DNA from: Desulfacinum infernum DSM 9756
Lineage (GTDB): Bacteria > Desulfobacterota > Syntrophobacteria > Syntrophobacterales > DSM-9756
Reading direction: 5' to 3'
NCBI RefSeq assembly: GCF_900129305.1
Contig: NZ_FQVB01000004.1
Coordinates: 124,001 to 188,000, forward strand
DNA: 64,000 nt
Shown here: positions 8,899 through 17,277 of the stretch, piece after piece
Layout: each line of letters opens with the position of its first letter
How positions within the stretch are numbered: the stretch's first letter is position 1
The notes under the pieces: model-generated
Told to the model about the DNA's origin: nothing
Databases searched by the model: none
Seen by the model: the letters and a program-made list of their open reading frames with translations, nothing else
Position numbers and translations under genes: made by a program

Positions 8899-9899
8899 TC
8901 GCCTCCTCCGACTCGGCCTGGAGCGGCCGGTGTGAGATCGCGTGCCGCCGGAAGCCCTCCTCGGCTTCGGGCGGCGCGCACCGCTCGGATGACGGCCGCC
9001 TCCAAGCACTGGGCGGCCAGGCTCCCCACGATGCTCACCTCCACGTCCTGCAGGTCTCCGCAACTCAAGGCGAAAACCGTGTCCCCGTCGTACTGGGTGT
9101 GGCAGGGGACGATGCTTCGGGCCAGGCCGTCGTGGGCCATCTGCGCCACTTTGGTGAGACCCACCTTGCCCATGGCGGCGTTGGTGGCGATCACGCCGAG
9201 AACGGTGTTCTCGCCGGCGGAAAATCCCCGCAGGCGCTTTCGTTCCAGCAGAGCCTGTTGGGAATCCAGGATTTCGTCTTTGTCCGGAGCCGTCCGGCAG
9301 CCGGCCAGGATGCGGCCCGAAGCGCGGTCCACCACATCGCCGAAGGGGTTCACCACGACCAAGGCCGCCACGCAAAGGCCCGAAGGAGTCCGAAGGAGAT
9401 GGGAACCCAGTCCGCCCTTCATGGCGTGATCCAAACCCAAGAGTTTGCCCACGGTGGCCCCGCAACCCGCGCCCACACACCCTTCCTCCACCGGGCTTGT
9501 CGAGGCGGACTCGCATGCCCGGATGCCCAGGGCCGCATCGGGCGGGGAACCGTGCCGATTGATTCCCAGATCGAAGATCACCGCCCCGCAAACGATGGGA
9601 ACCACTCCGTATTCCGTCTGAAATCCAACGCCGCGGTCCTTTAGATACCGGCGCACCCCGTCGCCCACGGCCAGGCCGAAAGCGCTTCCTCCCGTGAGGA
9701 AGACAGCGTGGACCCGATCCACCAGGTTGAGAGGGTTAAGGCCTTCCGTGCCGTAGGTGCCCGGGGCCCCGCCGCGGATGTCTACTCCGGCCGCGCAACC
9801 GCCCTCCAACAGGATCACCGTACAACCCGAAAGGCCGGTTTCCGTTTGAGCATGTCCCACCCGGATTCCCGGCAACGCGGTAAGCGTTTGGTTTTCCAT
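8895..9899 (-). CDS. P1 family peptidase (DmpA/S58-type aminopeptidase-esterase)
   Basis: This 334-residue N-terminal-nucleophile hydrolase family cleaves D-/L-amino-acid amides or beta-peptides, with the precursor self-cleaving. Evidence is the start LTALPGIRVGHAQTETGLSG, VHAVFLTGGSAFGLA, GCVGAGCGATVGK, and the conserved ATNAAMGKVGLTKVA/QMAHDGLAR and DGDTVFAL blocks near the C-terminal third. The ATG at 9899 follows AAGGAGTCC; the frame stays open 73 codons upstream without similarity to the family. The natural substrate cannot be deduced. Its end overlaps the PilZ gene by 4 bp. Confidence 0.9.
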   Translation of the reverse strand: MENQTLTALPGIRVGHAQTETGLSGCTVILLEGGCAAGVDIRGGAPGTYGTEGLNPLNLVDRVHAVFLTGGSAFGLAVGDGVRRYLKDRGVGFQTEYGVVPIVCGAVIFDLGINRHGSPPDAALGIRACESASTSPVEEGCVGAGCGATVGKLLGLDHAMKGGLGSHLLRTPSGLCVAALVVVNPFGDVVDRASGRILAGCRTAPDKDEILDSQQALLERKRLRGFSAGENTVLGVIATNAAMGKVGLTKVAQMAHDGLARSIVPCHTQYDGDTVFALSCGDLQDVEVSIVGSLAAQCLEAAVIRAVRAARSRGGLPAARDLTPAAPGRVGGGD

Positions 9900-10222
9900 G
9901 GACTCCTTCCTGAATTGAGCGGGTTCTATGAAGCTCAGCTGGGGCTGTTCCTTCCCATCATGGGGTTTGGACGGGTGGATGGGGAGCCCGCCCCTGCGAA
10001 AGCAGATAGACCTTTCGGGTAGAGACGGGATCGATTCTGCCCCGCTCACCTCTCGGTGATAAACCGATAAGAAAAGGTTCGATTTCGGCGAAAAAAGACA
10101 TGGAACACAGTGGCGCACGGACCGTCGCGACCTGCGCCTCTTTACGTGTAGCCGAAGGATGGGGATTGCGCAAGGGAGGAGCCGCCGGCCGGTGGAGGCT
10201 GGCGGCTCAACAGGGCAGGGGT

Positions 10223-10711
10223 TCAGTCCGGCGTGCCCATGCTCAGGATTTGTCCGGTGCCATGGGATTCGGCCGTATACGCCCGGGAAACGGAGGTGAC
10301 CGCTTCGTAGGTCTTGAGCAGGCGGTGCCCCAAAGTCTTGGCCAGGCGTCTGTAGAAGCGCATGGCGCTCTCAGGATGGCTTTCCAGAATCCGCCGCATG
10401 GCCTCTCCCGGAATGCGCACCGCACGGGTTTCCGAAAGAGCCGTGGCCGTTGCCGAATAAGTGGGCCTGTCCATGAGGCTGGACCATCCGAAGACCTCTC
10501 CGGGTTTGCTCACCAGGTAGGCCACGAAGCTGCCTTCTTCCAGGGTGAGTTTGATATTTCCCTTGAGCAGAACAAAGAAATGGGTGGCGGGGTCCCCTTC
10601 CCGGAAGAGGATAGTCCCCGGTTCAATGGTGATCTTCTCCGATTGGTCCATGAACTGGGCGATGATGCGGTTGTCCAGGTCACGGAAGAGATCCGACTGC
10701 TGGATAAACAT
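10223..10711 (-). CDS. Cyclic-nucleotide-binding-domain protein (no DNA-binding domain)
   Basis: The 162 residues are almost wholly one CNB (cap-type) beta-roll. FREGDPATHFFVLLKGNIKL and SKPGEVFGWSSLMDRPTYSATATA match the phosphate-binding cassette region. No helix-turn-helix follows, so it is not a typical Crp/Fnr regulator. It is the second CNB protein of this locus, 220 bp downstream of the rhodanese/ferritin-like gene on the same strand. GAGGGGGAAAGCC precedes the ATG. The ligand is unknown. A role as a stand-alone sensor for the adjacent exporter is inference from context. Confidence 0.85.
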   Translation of the reverse strand: MFIQQSDLFRDLDNRIIAQFMDQSEKITIEPGTILFREGDPATHFFVLLKGNIKLTLEEGSFVAYLVSKPGEVFGWSSLMDRPTYSATATALSETRAVRIPGEAMRRILESHPESAMRFYRRLAKTLGHRLLKTYEAVTSVSRAYTAESHGTGQILSMGTPD

Positions 10712-10930
10712 GGCTTTCCCCCTCGATTTCCATGTGTGTTCATCGGGTGCCCCCGCCAGAGAGACGAGGGCGCATGGGCTGTGGCCCCGGAAGCACCGTT
10801 GCGAGGTCCTTCCGAGGCGTTATTATGGGCATCTTGAGGGGGAGGCGAACCATGACGACCTCTCCTTTACCGGGGTGAAAGGGCCTGTAGTAGTCGAACA
10901 AATCGAGCAGGCCGGGTCAACCTGTATGGG

Positions 10931-11776
10931 CTAGGAAAGGCACTTGGCAAACGTTTTGGCGATCACCCGCACGTGGGCCTTTTCCTGCTGCGCTAGTTCC
11001 AGGAAGATTTCCCGCACCAGGTCGGAAACGGGCAAGGCGGCGGCGTTTCTGTAAAGATCCCAAGCTGCGTATTCAATGTTCAGGGCCAATTCGCCGAACG
11101 CTGTGCAGTCGTTGTAAGGCAGGGTTCGTAGCCGGGCCAGTTCGTCGGCCGGATGGGCACCGCTTTCCAGAAGGGCCCCTTCCAGGGAATCGAAGAGCTC
11201 ATCGAACGGGGCTAAAGGCTCTTCCGGATAGTGGCGGCTGAGGATCCGATAGAGGACGTGGGCATGGTGACGTTCGAGATCCTGGAGGGATCGGGCGGCC
11301 TCGGCCATGGGGGAATCCCCCAGGAGTTGCTGGGCGTGTGCGTAGAAGAGCCAAGCACCTTTCTCCAGATCCATGGCCTGCTGCAGCGCACGGCGGGGGT
11401 CGGTGACATCCTGAAAGATCTTGACGCGCGGAAAATCGAGGAGCTCCTTCCCGCTCCAGGCGTAGTAACCGCCCACCAGGTTGATGAGGGCCTTGGCGTC
11501 GGGATGGGCGTCGGCCGCCAGCAGGGCGGCGGCCTGCGAACGGCCTCCGCTGGCGCAATAGAAAAGAAGGTCCCGCTGCGGATCCAGTTCCGCCAGATGC
11601 GCCTCCAGGACGCTCAGGGGAAGAAGCCGGGCCCCGGGGATATGGCCCGCCTCGTATTCGGCCGGTTCCCGCACATCGATCAGCACATAGTCCTTTTCCT
11701 TATGGGTCCTGCGGTAATCGTCCAGCTCATCGATAAAAAGGGAGCGGATTCTTTGTGATTTTCGTTGGTCGGCCAT
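10931..11776 (-). CDS. Rhodanese / ferritin-like (rubrerythrin-type) fusion protein
   Basis: This 281-residue fusion has a rhodanese domain (about residues 10-115: VLIDVREPAEYEAGHIPGA, active-site loop CASGGRS with C74). It is followed by a ferritin-like four-helix domain (about 130-280). The latter shows two E...ExxH-type di-metal half-sites: DLEKGAWLFYAHA with DLERHHAHVLY, and LNIEYAAWDLY with LAQQEKAHVRV. Both domains are used in sulfur transfer or oxidative-stress handling in anaerobes. The gene starts 12 bp after the CNB gene upstream and probably belongs to the same transcript. The start is the ATG at 11776. Confidence 0.9.
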   Translation of the reverse strand: MADQRKSQRIRSLFIDELDDYRRTHKEKDYVLIDVREPAEYEAGHIPGARLLPLSVLEAHLAELDPQRDLLFYCASGGRSQAAALLAADAHPDAKALINLVGGYYAWSGKELLDFPRVKIFQDVTDPRRALQQAMDLEKGAWLFYAHAQQLLGDSPMAEAARSLQDLERHHAHVLYRILSRHYPEEPLAPFDELFDSLEGALLESGAHPADELARLRTLPYNDCTAFGELALNIEYAAWDLYRNAAALPVSDLVREIFLELAQQEKAHVRVIAKTFAKCLS

Positions 11777-11788
11777 GGCCCTCTCTCC

Positions 11789-12316
11789 CTATTGGATTAC
11801 GCACTCGTGGATGTGACGTTCCAGGAGCTTTTCTTCCATTCGGACGATCCTCCCGATCATGACATCCAGGATCTTTTCCACAAGCTCCGGAAATTGGCGG
11901 AGGATCTTGCGGAAGCTCTCCCTGTCGATCGTGAGGACCTCCACGTCGGTGGTCGCCCGCACGGCGAACAGCCGCTTCACGTCGGCCAGGAGGGCAAGTC
12001 CGCCGAAAAAGTCGCCGGGATGCAGCTCGTGGACGAGGAAGCTGTGGTCCTCGTACTGGCGGATTACCTGAGCCGTCCCCTGGATCAGGATGTAGGCCTT
12101 GTCGTCGGCTTCCCCCTGCTGGAAAATAAACTGCCCCTTTTCAAAACGGCGCCGCTTGCAAAGGAGCGCGTAAACTTTGAGGCGCTCCAAGGGAACCCCG
12201 GCGAAGACATCCACCCGTCGCAGAATCTCCACGTTTTGGTCCAGCTCGCAGGCGCACTCCATACTGCCGGAGGCCGAACCCAAAGATTCCCTATTGGTGT
12301 CCTCGTACGAGCTCAT
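11789..12316 (-). CDS. Cyclic-nucleotide-binding-domain protein linked to ABC exporter
   Basis: This is a 175-residue CNB protein. Residues ~45-150 form the cap-family beta-roll (RRFEKGQFIFQQGEADDKAYILIQGTAQV, HELHPGDFFGGLALLADVKRLFAVRA). A short helical tail (VEKILDVMIGRIVRMEEKLLERH) follows and there is no DNA-binding domain. The start at 12316 (ATGAGCTCG) is preceded by AAAGGGG and overlaps the last 26 bp of the exporter gene, which suggests translational coupling. An open frame to 12349 adds 11 residues without support. The phosphate-binding Arg of true cAMP binders is not clearly in place. Confidence 0.87.
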   Translation of the reverse strand: MSSYEDTNRESLGSASGSMECACELDQNVEILRRVDVFAGVPLERLKVYALLCKRRRFEKGQFIFQQGEADDKAYILIQGTAQVIRQYEDHSFLVHELHPGDFFGGLALLADVKRLFAVRATTDVEVLTIDRESFRKILRQFPELVEKILDVMIGRIVRMEEKLLERHIHECVIQ

Positions 12317-14786
12317 AAAACAACCCCTTTCTCTCCAGCAGTTCTTCATATCCTCCGATTTCCACGATCTGCCCGGACTTCATGACGGCGATCAGATCGT
12401 AATCGCGGATGGTTTCGAGCCGGTGGGCTACGGAAATGATGGTGGTCTTGCCTCGCAGTTCCACATCCAGGTAGTGCTGGATCCGGTGCTGGCTTGCCAT
12501 GTCCAGGCTGGCGGTCGCCTCGTCCAGGATGAGCACTCGAGGCTTTTTGAGCAGCGCCCGGGCGATGCCCACTTTCTGCTTTTGGCCTCCCGAGAGCCGA
12601 TCTCCCTTGCTGCCCACTTGGAATTCCAGCCCCAGATGAAGGACATGGTCGTAAAGATTTTCCTTGTGGAGAATTTCCAGAACGGCTTCCATGACCTTGT
12701 CCCACACCCAGGAAGCCTCCTCTTTCAGCCTGCCGAAGAGCAGGTTTTCCAACAAAGTGCGGCTGTAGAGATACTCGTTCTCGCTGTAGTAGATGAAGGC
12801 GTCCGGGTCCTTTTGACTGCAGTAGTCGCGAAAGAGCGGCCGGGCTTCCAGGATCTTGGACCGGAGGGCTTGAGGTACCACCACCATCTTGTGCTTTCCG
12901 GGAATGGTGCGCAGAGCCAAAGCAAGAAGGGGCTCCGTATCACGCGGGTGGATCGGAACGGAGGGACCTCGGTAGTGCTCCAGGATGTGGCGGTAAAGAT
13001 CCAATTCATCGGCTGGAATGGGAGACTGCTGAAAGAAGAACGGATCGTCTCCAAGATCGCTCAGAAGGGGCACGGTCCTTCGGGCCACGTCGAGCCCCAG
13101 GGCGAGGAGGGGCTCCCACAGCCCGCTTTCCTCCAGGAAGGCACGGAACCGGGGGCTCTTGGGAAGGATCTCACACGGCCGCCCTTCCCCGACCGGGTAG
13201 CCGAATACGATGTTGGTGGCGATACTGCTGTAGTCGAGAAAGGTGCCTTCTTGGAAGAACTCCACGGAGTCGCCAAGCTGGGACCCCCAGGTCTGGTGGA
13301 GAAGGCGTCGGGCCCGAAGGACCTTGGCCGTCAATTCCTCGCAGCATTCGCGTCCCAGGACGGTGTTGAGCCCGAAGCGGAGAACGTCTTCCGTCAGCCC
13401 CACGCGCTCCACGATATCCAGGACCTCTCCGGGGGCGGGTTCCACGGGTTCCGACGTGCCCCCATCGAAGGCCGCCATGGCGCGGAAGCCATAGAGAATG
13501 TTTTCGCGGATGGAGCCGTCGAAAATAAAAGGGTATTGAGCCACAAAGCCCAGGTGCGGCGTCAGCTCCGCTTTGGCCAGTTCCTTCAACTCGTATTGGT
13601 CCAAATAGACGTGGCCGTAGTCGTAGCGGTACAGCTGGGCCATGATCATGGCCAGCGTGCTCTTGCCGCTCCCCGATAGGCCGACGAGTGCCAGGCGCTG
13701 GCCGGGTTTGAGTTCCACGTTGATCTGCTCCAGCAGGCGGATGTGGCCGTCCACCTCGAAGGACAGATCTTCCACCCTCACATGCCCGCTGATGTGTACC
13801 GGTTTCGGCTCGGGGGCGGAGATCCGAAACTCGGGTTGCACGTCGAAGGCTTCCTGGATCCTTCGATAGGAAACGGAGGCGTTCTGGTAATCTTGATAGA
13901 AATCCATGAGCTCCTTCCATGGGTCGTAGAGCTTTTCATAGGCGGACAGGAACGCCACCAGGGCGCCCAGGCTGAAACGCCCTTGGATGCTCAAGTAGCC
14001 GCCGATGAGGAAAAGGAGGAAGGGTCCCAGGCTTTGAAAGAAGTTGTTGGTAAACTTGATTCCGAACTTGTAGAGATTCATCCGGTGGCGCAACTGAAGG
14101 AGGTTCCGGGAGAAGCGCGCCACCTTTTCGTTCTCCAAGTCGTAGCTGGCGTTGGCATGGATCTCGTGGATCCCGGACACGGCTTCTCCGACGGCGTTGC
14201 TCATGGCCCGGGTCACGGTCACCCGCTCGCTGTTCAGCCGGTTGAAACGCTTCTGGAGAAAGGGGATAATGGCGATTTCGAAGGGATAGGTGGCCAGGCT
14301 CAGGACGGCCAGCAACGGGTTGAGATGGAACATGTAAGCGCCGAAGGTGGCCAGCGTGAGAACGTTGACCACGGGGACGGTCACGGCGCTTCCAAGAAAG
14401 TCGGCCACGGAAGAAATTTCCGCCGTGAGCGAAGAGATGACCATGCCGGGCGGAGTCCGACGGTAGAACCCGATGGGCAGTTGCAGGATGTGGCGGTAGA
14501 GACCCGTGCGCATCTCCACCAGGATTTTCTGGCCGATGTAGCCTTGGAGAACGTTGATGGCGTATTTGAGCAGGCCGGCCAGGAGGACGGCGCCCATGTA
14601 GAGGCCGCAATAGACGAAGAGCGTGTGGATCTTTCGAAACCGCACGGCCTCGTTGATGATTCTCTTCTGCATTTCCAGGGGAAAGACCCTGAAAAAGACC
14701 GTGAAGACGATGAGCAGCAAGAGCAGGGCCTGAAGGCCCCGGCAACGGGTGAGGGCCCAGGACCAGAGGGATTTTTTTAGGATCAT
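12291..14786 (-). CDS. ABC exporter (TMD-NBD) with large insertion in the ATPase domain
   Basis: This 831-residue half-transporter has a type-IV (MsbA-like) membrane domain (1-~310; helices near 18-36, 58-80, 135-175, 250-275). The ATPase domain has Walker A GLSGSGKS (369-376) and Q-loop VAQYPFIF (Q417). Signature LSGGQKQ comes only at 731-737, with Walker B VLILDEA (751-757) and switch His788. In ordinary exporters about 60 residues separate Q-loop and signature; here there are about 314. The insert repeats the post-Q-loop motif three times (SIRENILYGF 425, SIATNIVFGY 521, TLLENLLFGR 677). The catalytic set is complete. AAGGAGCG precedes the ATG. The substrate is unknown. Confidence 0.93.
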   Translation of the reverse strand: MILKKSLWSWALTRCRGLQALLLLLIVFTVFFRVFPLEMQKRIINEAVRFRKIHTLFVYCGLYMGAVLLAGLLKYAINVLQGYIGQKILVEMRTGLYRHILQLPIGFYRRTPPGMVISSLTAEISSVADFLGSAVTVPVVNVLTLATFGAYMFHLNPLLAVLSLATYPFEIAIIPFLQKRFNRLNSERVTVTRAMSNAVGEAVSGIHEIHANASYDLENEKVARFSRNLLQLRHRMNLYKFGIKFTNNFFQSLGPFLLFLIGGYLSIQGRFSLGALVAFLSAYEKLYDPWKELMDFYQDYQNASVSYRRIQEAFDVQPEFRISAPEPKPVHISGHVRVEDLSFEVDGHIRLLEQINVELKPGQRLALVGLSGSGKSTLAMIMAQLYRYDYGHVYLDQYELKELAKAELTPHLGFVAQYPFIFDGSIRENILYGFRAMAAFDGGTSEPVEPAPGEVLDIVERVGLTEDVLRFGLNTVLGRECCEELTAKVLRARRLLHQTWGSQLGDSVEFFQEGTFLDYSSIATNIVFGYPVGEGRPCEILPKSPRFRAFLEESGLWEPLLALGLDVARRTVPLLSDLGDDPFFFQQSPIPADELDLYRHILEHYRGPSVPIHPRDTEPLLALALRTIPGKHKMVVVPQALRSKILEARPLFRDYCSQKDPDAFIYYSENEYLYSRTLLENLLFGRLKEEASWVWDKVMEAVLEILHKENLYDHVLHLGLEFQVGSKGDRLSGGQKQKVGIARALLKKPRVLILDEATASLDMASQHRIQHYLDVELRGKTTIISVAHRLETIRDYDLIAVMKSGQIVEIGGYEELLERKGLFYELVRGHQ

Positions 14787-15185
14787 CCGGGTCGCTCCTT
14801 CAGACCGGAAACGTCTGTGGCACGGGCGTGTCGAGAAGGCGGATCCGCCGGGTGTTCCTTCGACGGACTCCTGATCTAATCAACACAGGGCACACGAAAA
14901 GTCAATCTGACGCGGATCCGAAGCCGCCCACCCAGGCGCATTGGGGACGGCGGAACGACGGGTGGCGGAAGCGGGAGAAAGTGACTAAAGGGGACCTAGA
15001 TTGGATGAATCTTTTTCGCGGACAGGTCTTGAAGGGCGGGCGTAAAGCCCGTCCCTCCAAAAAAGACCGGACCCCTTGGGTACGGGCGGGGTTTATCCCC
15101 GCCCGCTAATCATGCGGTGTAAGGGACACCCGAAGGAAAAAGCGCTCAGTTTACGGGGATATGGATCGAAAGCTCGGGTGAATAT
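14787..15185. other. 399-bp divergent spacer with GC-rich palindromes
   Basis: No gene was seen. Two strong inverted repeats lie close together: 15033-15057 (GGGCGGGC, 5-nt loop, GCCCGTCCC) and 15083-15105 (CGGGCGGGG TTTA(T) CCCCGCCCG). They are not followed by T-runs, so they look like dispersed palindromes rather than terminators. Confidence 0.6.
15083..15105. repeat. GC-rich palindrome
   Basis: A perfect 9-bp stem, CGGGCGGGG and CCCCGCCCG, has a 5-nt loop. It is one of several intergenic palindromes in this genome. A related hairpin sits 26 bp to its left. Confidence 0.65.
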
Positions 15186-16313
15186 TTGAGAGATTGGGAG
15201 CAAAAGGTTTTGTGTCACTCACAGGATCGAACACCATCGGAGGTGGGCCGGGATCTCGTGCAATGGTTTCTCGAAAACCAGCGGGACCTTCCGTGGCGCC
15301 GCGACTATTCCCCCTACGGGGTGTGGGTCTCCGAGATCATGCTCCAGCAGACGCAGGTGGCGGCGGTGGTTCCCTACTACCTTCGATGGATGAAGCGCTT
15401 TCCCGACGTGCCTTCGTTGGCGGCCGCCACGGAGGACGAGGTCCTGCTCTATTGGGAGGGACTGGGGTACTATTCCCGGGCGAGAAACCTGCTCAAGGCC
15501 GCCCGGTTGGTGATGGAAAGATTCGGCGGAAGAGTTCCCGACACCGAGGCCGATCTGCGGGTCCTGCCGGGTGTGGGGCCCTACACGGCTTCCGCGATCC
15601 TGAGCTTGGCCTACAACCGGGATGTTCCCGTGGTGGACGGGAACGTGGAGCGGGTCGCAGCCCGGCTGCTCGACCTGGACGTTTCCGCGAAATCTCCGGA
15701 AGGTCGCCGCGAAGTGCTCCGCGCCGCTACCCAATGGCTCGTTCCGGGAAAGGCCAGGTTTTACAACCAGGCGCTCATGGAACTGGGTGCCGTCATCTGC
15801 ACGCCCGCTCATCCCAAATGTCTTGCGTGCCCCGTGGCGGCGCGCTGCCTCGCTCTTCGCCACGGCACGGTGGAAAATCGTCCGGTCCGATCCCCGAGGC
15901 CTCGGTGGGAGGAACTCCGGGTAGCCATCGGGGTGCTTCGGGAAAACGGGAAGATCTACATTCAAAAGAGGCCGGAAGGGGGACTCTTCGCCGGCCTGTG
16001 GGAGTTTCCGGGGGGCAAGGCCCTGGAGGCGGAAACACCGCGAGTGGCCCTGGTGAGGGAAATGGAAGAGGAACTGGGGGTGCGGGTGAAAATTGTGGAT
16101 AAAATCGGCGTGGTCCGCCACGCCTATACCCGGTTTCGGGTGACTTTGCATGCATACCGGTGCGTGCCGGATCCCCCGGGGCAGATCGTGCGTCCCAGGG
16201 CCTGCGCCGCGTGGAAGTGGGTGCGCCCATCGGAATTGGACCTGTTCGCCTTCCCGGCCGCCAATCGTCGACTCATCCAAGCCCTTCGAAAGGCGGCGGA
16301 TGCCGGATCATGA
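15186..16313 (+). CDS. mutY: A/G-specific adenine glycosylase
   Basis: This base-excision repair enzyme removes adenine mispaired with 8-oxoguanine. It has 375 residues. The HhH-GPD domain shows catalytic Glu50 (SEIMLQQTQV), the HhH loop LPGVGPYTA and catalytic Asp151 (VDGNVER). The [4Fe-4S] loop is C205-x6-C212-x2-C215-x5-C221. The C-terminal Nudix-like lesion-recognition domain (~235-370) has GGLFAGLWEFPGGK. The start is uncertain: TTG at 15186 opens the frame but has only a weak ribosome site. The stop overlaps the next ATG (ATGA), so the downstream gene is translationally coupled. Confidence 0.95.
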   Translation: MRDWEQKVLCHSQDRTPSEVGRDLVQWFLENQRDLPWRRDYSPYGVWVSEIMLQQTQVAAVVPYYLRWMKRFPDVPSLAAATEDEVLLYWEGLGYYSRARNLLKAARLVMERFGGRVPDTEADLRVLPGVGPYTASAILSLAYNRDVPVVDGNVERVAARLLDLDVSAKSPEGRREVLRAATQWLVPGKARFYNQALMELGAVICTPAHPKCLACPVAARCLALRHGTVENRPVRSPRPRWEELRVAIGVLRENGKIYIQKRPEGGLFAGLWEFPGGKALEAETPRVALVREMEEELGVRVKIVDKIGVVRHAYTRFRVTLHAYRCVPDPPGQIVRPRACAAWKWVRPSELDLFAFPAANRRLIQALRKAADAGS

Positions 16314-17269
16314 TCACCTTGGCCTTTTCGACACATCGTCCGGAAGTCCTCCCCGCCGTGGAAGATCTCATGGTCGCCCATGACATGGTGGTGCTGGAGG
16401 AACCTCCCCACCCGCAATTCCAGGCCATGCTGAGCGGCCGAGTGGGTATCGAGGAGTACCTGGAAGCGACCGATTATGAATTTCCCGTTTTCGCCCGCGC
16501 CTGTTGCCGTCTCTATAGGCGCCTGCATAGAGTCGGCATCCGGATCCTGCAGGTGGAACCCTACCTGGAAAAGCTTGCGGAACTCCATGATTTCTTTGCC
16601 GACGGGGGGACCGCTCACAGGCTTGATCCCCGGGAGGCCATGGCCCAGGTCTATCGGGCGGAAAGACGGGCATCAGGAGCCCTTCTCCACTACTATCGAG
16701 TCTCTGTCACGGAGCCGTTCGATCAGGTGGTGGAGGCGGTCAAGGTTTTCGCCAAGGCGGACGCAGCCCGGATCCGACTGAGGGATCGCCTGCGGGCCGA
16801 GGCCTTGGCGAATGCGGCGGAATACGTCCCTCGCATCTATGTGGAGGCGGGTTACATCCACTGGGCCCTCTACACCCATCTGAAAGGAAAGGTTCGGGAA
16901 CCCGCCCGCATGCGCGCCGTCTGGCCCTTGGCGGCGAGGGCGAGGCGCCTGTTGGGCCGGAAACAGGTCATGGGGCCGGGGGATCTTCTGACGCTGCGCT
17001 ATATCTTTCGTCCCAACTGGAACGGTAAAGATGCGGACGTGCTTGCCGCCAAGAGTCTGATCTATGTGAAACTGCTGGAAAAGAAGGAAATGGTCCCCGG
17101 CCGGGGAGAAACGCCGCACCTGGAAGATGAGGCGAAAGCCTGGCAGGCCGTGCGCGGCCTGACCTACGAAGACTGCCGCCTGCTTTGGCCCCAGGTTCGA
17201 AAGTCCTCCAGCATAGGTACACGGGAGGCGGTCCGGCGTTTCCTCGATGGGAGAGGGACTGGAAAGTGA
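16310..17269 (+). CDS. Conserved protein of unknown function, coupled to mutY
   Basis: I do not recognise this 319-residue soluble protein. It begins MITLAFSTHRPEVLPAVEDLM, has VVLEEPPHPQFQAMLSG, and a helix-rich middle (~90-230) with many Arg/Glu. It ends with an FRPNWNGKDADVLAAKS segment that could be a nucleotide or substrate loop. There is no signal peptide and no metal-type Cys/His cluster. The first ~40 residues faintly recall the TraB/ChaN-type fold start, which would fit the ChaN-like gene just downstream, but this is weak. The ATG overlaps the mutY stop by 4 bp (ATGA), so the start is well defined. Confidence 0.8.
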   Translation: MITLAFSTHRPEVLPAVEDLMVAHDMVVLEEPPHPQFQAMLSGRVGIEEYLEATDYEFPVFARACCRLYRRLHRVGIRILQVEPYLEKLAELHDFFADGGTAHRLDPREAMAQVYRAERRASGALLHYYRVSVTEPFDQVVEAVKVFAKADAARIRLRDRLRAEALANAAEYVPRIYVEAGYIHWALYTHLKGKVREPARMRAVWPLAARARRLLGRKQVMGPGDLLTLRYIFRPNWNGKDADVLAAKSLIYVKLLEKKEMVPGRGETPHLEDEAKAWQAVRGLTYEDCRLLWPQVRKSSSIGTREAVRRFLDGRGTGK

Positions 17270-17277
17270 GGTGTGCG

